A DNA stretch of 64,000 bases from contig VZSF01001964.1 of the NCBI GenBank assembly GCA_013398295.1, forward strand, positions 53,027 to 117,026, in the 5' to 3' direction. The notes under the pieces are model-generated. The model made no database searches, had not been told where the DNA came from, and saw nothing but the letters and a program-made list of their open reading frames with translations. A program made the translations under genes and the position numbers. Source of the stretch: Chionis minor. Taxonomy: Eukaryota; Chordata; Aves; Charadriiformes; Chionididae. Within the stretch, counting starts at the first letter, position 1. The number at the start of each line of letters is the position of its first letter. Shown piece after piece: positions 59,828 through 64,000 of this stretch.

Positions 59828-61589
59828 CCGAGAGCTGCCAAATCCCTGCCGCCCACAGAGCCTGGCACGGCCGGGAGGCCTGGAATGCCCCCGGACGGCT
59901 CCCTCCCACCTCCCTGCCCTCCAGAGGGGTCCTGCAGATTGCATTTATCGAAGCATTTAAATATTTTTTCTTTAATAAAATAATAAAAATCAAGTTCTCG
60001 CCTTGCCTGGAGCTGGGACGGGCATATCCCGGCTGTCCTTCCCGGGGAGCCTGGGTCCAACTGGATTTCTTGGACTAGAAATTAAAACACTGGAGTTTAA
60101 AAGAGTAAAAATACGTTCAGATGCTCGTATTCGCTTTTCTCTCGCGGGAGCGGGAACCCCCGCGGCGGCTGCAGGAGGGCCCCGTCCCCCAGGGGAAACG
60201 GGGGGTCTGGCTCCAGCCCCCCCAAACCTCGGGAGAACCCCAAAAACCCGCCAGGAAAGGGGGGTCGGGACGGTCACCGGCCATGATAAGAGGAGAGGGG
60301 ACGTTCTGGCCCCCGATATTCGGGATAGCGACATCCCTGCTGTTCCCCCCCGCCGTGGGAAACGCTCCTCGCTGTCACACGCAAAGCGACGAGGCGGCCG
60401 GAGGATTCGATCCGCCCCGGAGTTACTTTTGATTTGTACTTTACACCAGCTTGAAGGGGGCCGGGGTCCCCGATTTTTCTTGCACACCTCCCGGGAGCAT
60501 CCCCGCTTACACCGGCTCGGGGTGTGTCTCAAATTTAGGCTCATGTCCCTCTCCTGGCCCTGCTGCAGGGCGACGGGAAGCGGTGCGGGCACAGCCGTGC
60601 CCAGCTCCCGGCCGGGGGGTGCTTTTTTGGGGAAAACAAATGGGGCCCGGGGGTGGGCAGAGGGTGCCGGGACCCTGCAGCTCCGCCGGCTCCGGCGCCT
60701 CTGGATCTGCCCGGGAGTTCGTTTGCAAACGAAAAAGCCCCGGGGAAAGGCGGAGAGCCGGGCACGGCGCTGCCTGCCCCCCCGGAGGGGGCTGCTCGCC
60801 GCTCCCCCGCTTCTGGACAGGTTCCTGGGGGGAGAAGATTTCGTCCCTGCCCGGTCCCGCACCTTTGCCGGACCCCCCCCTTCTCCTTCCTCTCCCAAGG
60901 AAAAGGCAGCTTCTCCGCTTTTCTCTGCCGGGGAAAGGCCGGGGCTTGGCGGGGAGGGTGCGCTCAAGCCGGGCCGGGCCGGGCGCGCTGCCCCTGGCCC
61001 CGGCTCCCCGGCCGGGTGCGGGCACTTGGGTCAGATTTATTTTTGGTGCAGCGAAGTTTTTTCCCCCGCAGGGAGCTGGTTGCGAGGGCAGGAAGGAGCG
61101 GGCGATGGCTGTAAAACGACCTCCAGAGATTGGCACTGCCGGGGAGTTTCTCCCCAGCCCCGCAGAGCCCCCCGGGCCCCCGACGCCCCCTCCCCAGCAG
61201 AGCCGGGAGCCGGCGGGCGCCCGGCTCGGGGAGGTTGTTTTCCAAGCGGAGCAACGACGAGCAGTGCCCGGAGGGGACAAGGGACACCTGTGGGGACATT
61301 TTACCGGCGTTTTTGCGAGAGAGGGCTGGGACAGGGACCTCGGACCCCGCTGCGGCTCTCCCTCCTCAGGGGTCCACGGCGGGTCCCACCGGGGCTCTTT
61401 CAGCCTCTCGGCGCTCGCAACCCCAAACTTGGGGGAGGGGTGCTTAAAGACAAAAATAACAGTTATTTCCTAGGTTCCCGGCTCGCCACCTCGGGCCCGT
61501 GCGGGATGCTGTGCCAGGACGCGGCGCTCGCTGGGAGTTAGAGGGCAGGGAGTTTGCTCCTCTCCGCGCTGCTAACAGGGAGCGGTAAA

Positions 61590-61765
61590 GTGTTTAGACC
61601 ACTTAAACTAGGCAGACATAACTGGGAGCCATGCACGGCTCAGCTATGCCGGGAAAGGAGGTGTCATTTGTACGCAGTTACTTTGGTGATCAACACTTGA
61701 ATGATTTATGCCGCCTGCTTTAATTATATTCCCGTGACATTTTCCTGGACAAAACTGGGCCGCGC
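61590..61765. promoter_or_regulatory. Candidate element with two NKX2-type sites inside the CpG island
   Basis: An A+T-richer, motif-dense stretch within the island. CCACTTAA at 61599-61606 is the reverse of TTAAGTGG, and CACTTGA at 61694-61700 is the reverse of TCAAGTG. Both are NKX2-class homeodomain cores, about 95 bp apart. GTGATCAACAC, GAATGATTTATGCCG and GCTTTAATTATATTCCCG follow. Function is inferred. Confidence 0.42.
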
Positions 61766-62493
61766 ACAGCCAAAGCCGGGCAGCGCCCTGCCTCTGCCTG
61801 CTGTGCCCGGGACGGCTCCCTGGGGAGGGCAGCCACGCCGGCACCCCGAAATACGGCTCTGGGGCGGCGAGGGGAGATGCTTTCAGAGCTGCTACTCATA
61901 GCCCGAGGGATTGTTTTGTGTCCCCCCCCCGGAGCAGTTTGCGATTCAGGGGTAGTTTTCCGCTCCGTGGAGGAGGAAAGGCCCCTGCTTTACCCGCTTT
62001 TCTTTCCTGGTGAAAAGCGGGAACCCGGAGCGACATTTCCCCGACGGCGCCGGGAGACCCCCCCATCCATCCTCGGCAACGGCGAGGGGCCGCCGTGCCC
62101 TCCAGCCCCGCTCCCCTCCCTGCCTCTCGCCCGGGGACCCGACCCAAACTTTTCCTGCCTGCACCAGGAGGGTGTCAGTGCCCGGTCACCCCTCAGAGGG
62201 ATTGGAGCCGGCCGAAGGGGGGAGTGCGGGGGTGTTGAAGCGCTTCGGATGTGGGTGGTTTTCCCCAAACGACCCCAAAGTTGGGAGACACAACCCGCAG
62301 CTGCGTGCCGGCGGGACGGGCGGGAGAGGAGTGAGGTGGGATGAGAAGTTCCGTGGCGGCGGCCGGAGCTGGCCCCCGCCTGTCCCCGGTGTCCCCTTGC
62401 TCCCCAGGGCGCTCCGAGGACGGGGAGATGCGATGGGACCTGCCGCAGGGCACCGAGGGTGCCTAATTCGGGGCTGGGTGTCAAGCGCGCTGC

Positions 62494-62522
62494 CAAAAAA
62501 ATAAAAATAAAAATAAAAATAT
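62494..62522. repeat. (AAAAT)n microsatellite
   Basis: A7 followed by about four TAAAA units within the G+C-rich island. It is likely a slippage product and not conserved. Confidence 0.85.
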
Positions 62523-63061
62523 TAAGAAAAATAATTACATTTCGAAGGGTGCTCAGGGGGAATGCTGAGGTCTTCCCCCAAGGCGGGGCGGGGGCAATCC
62601 AGCCTGCCCCTCCTCTGAATTTTGGCCACCCTGGAGGGCAGAGAGGGAGTCGTTTGCGGGGAGCGAGTTGCGGCGGTTGCAGAGGCAAAGTGAGCGCAGG
62701 GGACGCAAACCCAAACCCACCAAAGGCGCCACCGAGCAGCCGAAAGCACCGCGCAGAGGGGTCGGTCGGACCCCGCCGGGACGGCCACAGAGCGCCGGGG
62801 GTCTCGGGGGAGGACGGGACTTGCCACCTTCCCTCTCAGCCACTCCCTTGCTCAGTGAGGTGCTATTTGGGGGGGACGCTGGGGACAAGGGCAGGCGGCA
62901 GGCCTGGAGCTGCCGGGCTGAGCTACTCGTGCAAAGCATGAACCCCTGGCAGGCAGCGGTCGAGGCAAACGAAAAAGGGTCTCTCTGTGCCGGGGAGCCT
63001 GTCCTGAGGGTGCTGCCCACCCCCCTCTATCCCCACCGGGGTCTGCCCCTACCAGGGATTC

Positions 63062-63076
63062 CCAAAAAAAAAAAAA
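63062..63076. repeat. Poly(A) tract
   Basis: A run of about 15 A interrupting G+C-rich sequence. Confidence 0.8.
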
Positions 63077-63370
63077 ACCCGGGGTGCATTTAAAGCCCTG
63101 TCCCCGCGTGCAGGTAGGGAACGGGAGATGCGGGCTGAGGGGACGGCAGGGGATCTGGAACGGTTTACGAGGCTTGGATGTGGCCGGCGCAGGTTTTGCC
63201 TCTGGCCTGAGCGGAGCGGGCTGCGCTCGGGGTGGGGGCGCAAGTTGCGCCCCGGGTCTCCGCTCCGCTCCGCGGGGAAGGCGGGCCGGGATGCAGCCTG
63301 GAGCCGGTGGCCGCTCGGCGCATCCCAAACATCCGCCAGCCCGCCCAAACTCTCACCCAGCAACGAGACT

Positions 63371-63412
63371 GGTTTCCTTTCTTTCTTTTCTTTCCTTTTC
63401 CCCCCTTTTCAA
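63371..63412. repeat. Pyrimidine-rich tract
   Basis: TTTCCTTTCTTTCTTTTCTT followed by TCC and C-runs. Nearly pure pyrimidine on +. It could serve as a splice-acceptor tract, but no AG-exon follows clearly. Confidence 0.65.
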
Positions 63413-63534
63413 AATCTTATTTCTGTAATTGTAACACCAGCATCCCCGGCTGAGTCCTCGATAAAACCCGGATCCTGACATAAAACGCCACGCTGGAAAA
63501 TAATGCGAGGGGACACAAGGGAGAGGAGGAAAGT

Positions 63535-63706
63535 CTCTAATTGGTTAAAATATGTTTAAATCACTTCATAAAACCCAAGCAAAGCGAAGCAAATAATCCA
63601 CCTAGCAAAGCAAAGAAGCCGGGCGATTTAGAACCAGGGTAATTCGCCCCCCCCCCCCCGACCGGCTCCCCCCCAGCTCCTCGCAGTATTTGATATGATG
63701 AATAAC
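63535..63706 (+). promoter_or_regulatory. Proximal upstream region of the putative promoter
   Basis: An A+T-rich motif block directly upstream of the CArG/TATA cluster: CTCTAATTGGTTAAAATATG (inverted CCAAT at 63540-63544), GTTTAAATCACTTCATAAAA and a run of GCAAA repeats (63579-63620: AAGCAAAGCGAAGCAAATAA and AGCAAAGCAAAG). A C13 homopolymer at 63647-63659 separates it from the core promoter. Confidence 0.4.
63647..63659. repeat. Poly(C) tract
   Basis: Thirteen C in a row, ending 48 bp upstream of the CArG-like box. Confidence 0.9.
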
Positions 63707-63716
63707 CCAATATAGG
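63707..63716 (+). promoter_or_regulatory. CArG box (SRF site)
   Basis: CCAATATAGG fits CC(A/T)6GG exactly. It lies 43 bp upstream of the TATA box and four bases from a MEF2-type site. SRF sites at this distance are typical of muscle and immediate-early promoters. Binding is not demonstrated. Confidence 0.55.
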
Positions 63717-63719
63717 CCT

Positions 63720-63729
63720 TTAAAAATAG
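63720..63729 (+). promoter_or_regulatory. MEF2 site
   Basis: TTAAAAATAG fits YTAWWWWTAR exactly, in the core promoter between the CArG and TATA boxes. A lone 10-mer match has modest weight. Position next to CArG and TATA raises it. Confidence 0.5.
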
Positions 63730-63758
63730 GTCACTGCATAAAGAGACTCCCAGAGAGC

Positions 63759-63766
63759 TATAAAAA
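63759..63766 (+). promoter_or_regulatory. TATA box of a putative + strand promoter
   Basis: TATAAAAA within GAGCTATAAAAAATGGG. It sits in a large CpG island and is preceded by CArG and MEF2 sites. The expected start is about 30 bp downstream, near 63787-63793. AGAGGGCGC at 63774-63782 resembles part of a CTCF core. Confidence 0.55.
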
Positions 63767-63789
63767 ATGGGAAGAGGGCGCTTTAAGGA

Positions 63790-63870
63790 GAGGAGCCATT
63801 TGCTTCTTTTGTGCTTGTTTGGTACCTAGCGGCCTGGGAGCTGCCAGCCGCCGTCCTCCTGCCCGTCAAG
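63790..63870 (+). other. Putative 5' non-coding first exon (gene continues beyond window)
   Basis: If transcription starts near 63790, the sequence runs about 80 bp to CCCGTCAAG|GTGAGG at 63870/63871, a near-consensus 5' splice site. There is no ATG in this stretch. The gene would then be spliced to exons outside the window. Alternatively the transcript is unspliced, and the first ATG at 63934 (GCCATGC context) begins a coding frame of which only 22 codons are visible. The gene cannot be identified from this. Confidence 0.4.
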
Positions 63871-63969
63871 GTGAGGAGGGAAAGTTGAGGCTGGATCCGG
63901 CCCCGGGCCCCTCTCCTGCCCCGCCGCCCCGCCATGCGCCGCCCGCCCCGGCCAGCCCTGGCCCGGCCC

Positions 63970-64000
63970 GGGGGAGCCCCGCGGGGAGCGGGGAGCGGGG
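63970..64000 (+). other. G-quadruplex-capable motif at window edge
   Basis: Four G runs (63970-63974, 63983-63986, 63990-63993, 63997-64000), with a first loop of 8 nt and the others of 3 nt. It lies just downstream of the putative first exon and would be in the intron or 5' leader. Confidence 0.55.

Larger units (their letters stand above)
59300..64000. other. Large CpG island complex
   Basis: About 4.7 kb with high G+C and frequent CpG, interrupted by A+T-rich islands at 59945-60000, 60075-60120, 61590-61760, 62490-62540 and 63535-63770. Long multi-kilobase islands of this kind typically cover developmental transcription-factor promoters in vertebrates. Long frames on both strands (512 codons at 60003-61541, 340 at 60451-61473, 325 at 59990-60967 on minus) overlap one another. 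They are Pro/Gly/Arg/Ala-rich without domains and are explained by lack of A+T-rich stop codons. Confidence 0.8.

Noticed and set aside
60003..61541. 512-codon open frame (and 340- and 325-codon frames overlapping it)
   Set aside because: All three lie in the CpG island, overlap on both strands, lack any recognisable domain and are Pro/Gly/Arg/Ala-rich. Long frames are expected where A+T-rich stop codons are rare. No splice or start context supports them.
63934..64000. ATG in GCCATGC context near the right edge as a start codon
   Set aside because: Only 22 low-complexity codons (Arg/Pro/Gly/Ala) are visible, and a strong donor lies upstream at 63871, so it may be intronic. Kept as an alternative, not called as a CDS.

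Overview
The window looks like a 64 kb piece of a bird genome that is almost entirely non-coding. The best organism marker is a well-preserved 3' end of a CR1 LINE at about 43017-43313, which ends in the ATTCTATG-type octamer typical of avian CR1 elements. The other recognisable interspersed repeats are older, heavily diverged CR1/L3-type fragments (about 385-640, 7825-8115, 8230-8530, 53480-53800) and a few possible MIR/CORE-SINE relics. Low repeat density and CR1 as the only clear transposon family also fit a bird. No open reading frame could be recognised as a known protein. The longest ones (512 aa at 60003-61541, 340 aa at 60451-61473) lie in a GC-rich CpG island where stop codons are rare, and read as low-complexity Pro/Gly/Arg/Ala sequence. 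I therefore annotate no protein-coding gene.

Layout. 1-37.5 kb: mostly unique non-coding sequence with scattered A+T-rich blocks of complex sequence full of homeodomain-type cores (TAATTA, TAATCC, ATTA). These resemble conserved non-coding elements, but conservation itself cannot be seen from one sequence. 37.5-44.4 kb: several more such blocks plus the young CR1. 44-56.8 kb: ordinary intergenic sequence with simple repeats, one L3-like fragment and two candidate elements. 56.9-57.2 kb: a small CpG-rich block. 58.9-59.3 kb: a strong candidate regulatory element. 59.3-64 kb: a large CpG island interrupted by A+T-rich patches.

At the right edge there is a coherent promoter-like arrangement on the + strand: a perfect CArg-type box (CCAATATAGG, 63707-63716), a perfect MEF2 consensus (TTAAAAATAG, 63720-63729), a TATA box (63759-63766), a predicted start near 63790, and a strong splice-donor-like sequence (AAG|GTGAGG) at 63870/63871. 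The simplest reading is that the window is the upstream regulatory landscape of a developmental, possibly muscle- or SRF-responsive, gene whose body lies to the right. The gene cannot be named from this sequence.

Other structure seen directly: three small minisatellites (24-bp unit at 11001, 15-bp unit at 11847, 20-bp unit at 47135), paired direct repeats within candidate regulatory blocks (26955-26976, 39781-39825), microsatellites and homopolymer tracts, and G-quadruplex-capable G runs. No tRNA, rRNA, CRISPR or prokaryotic feature was seen. All regulatory calls are inferences to be tested by alignment to other bird genomes and by chromatin data.
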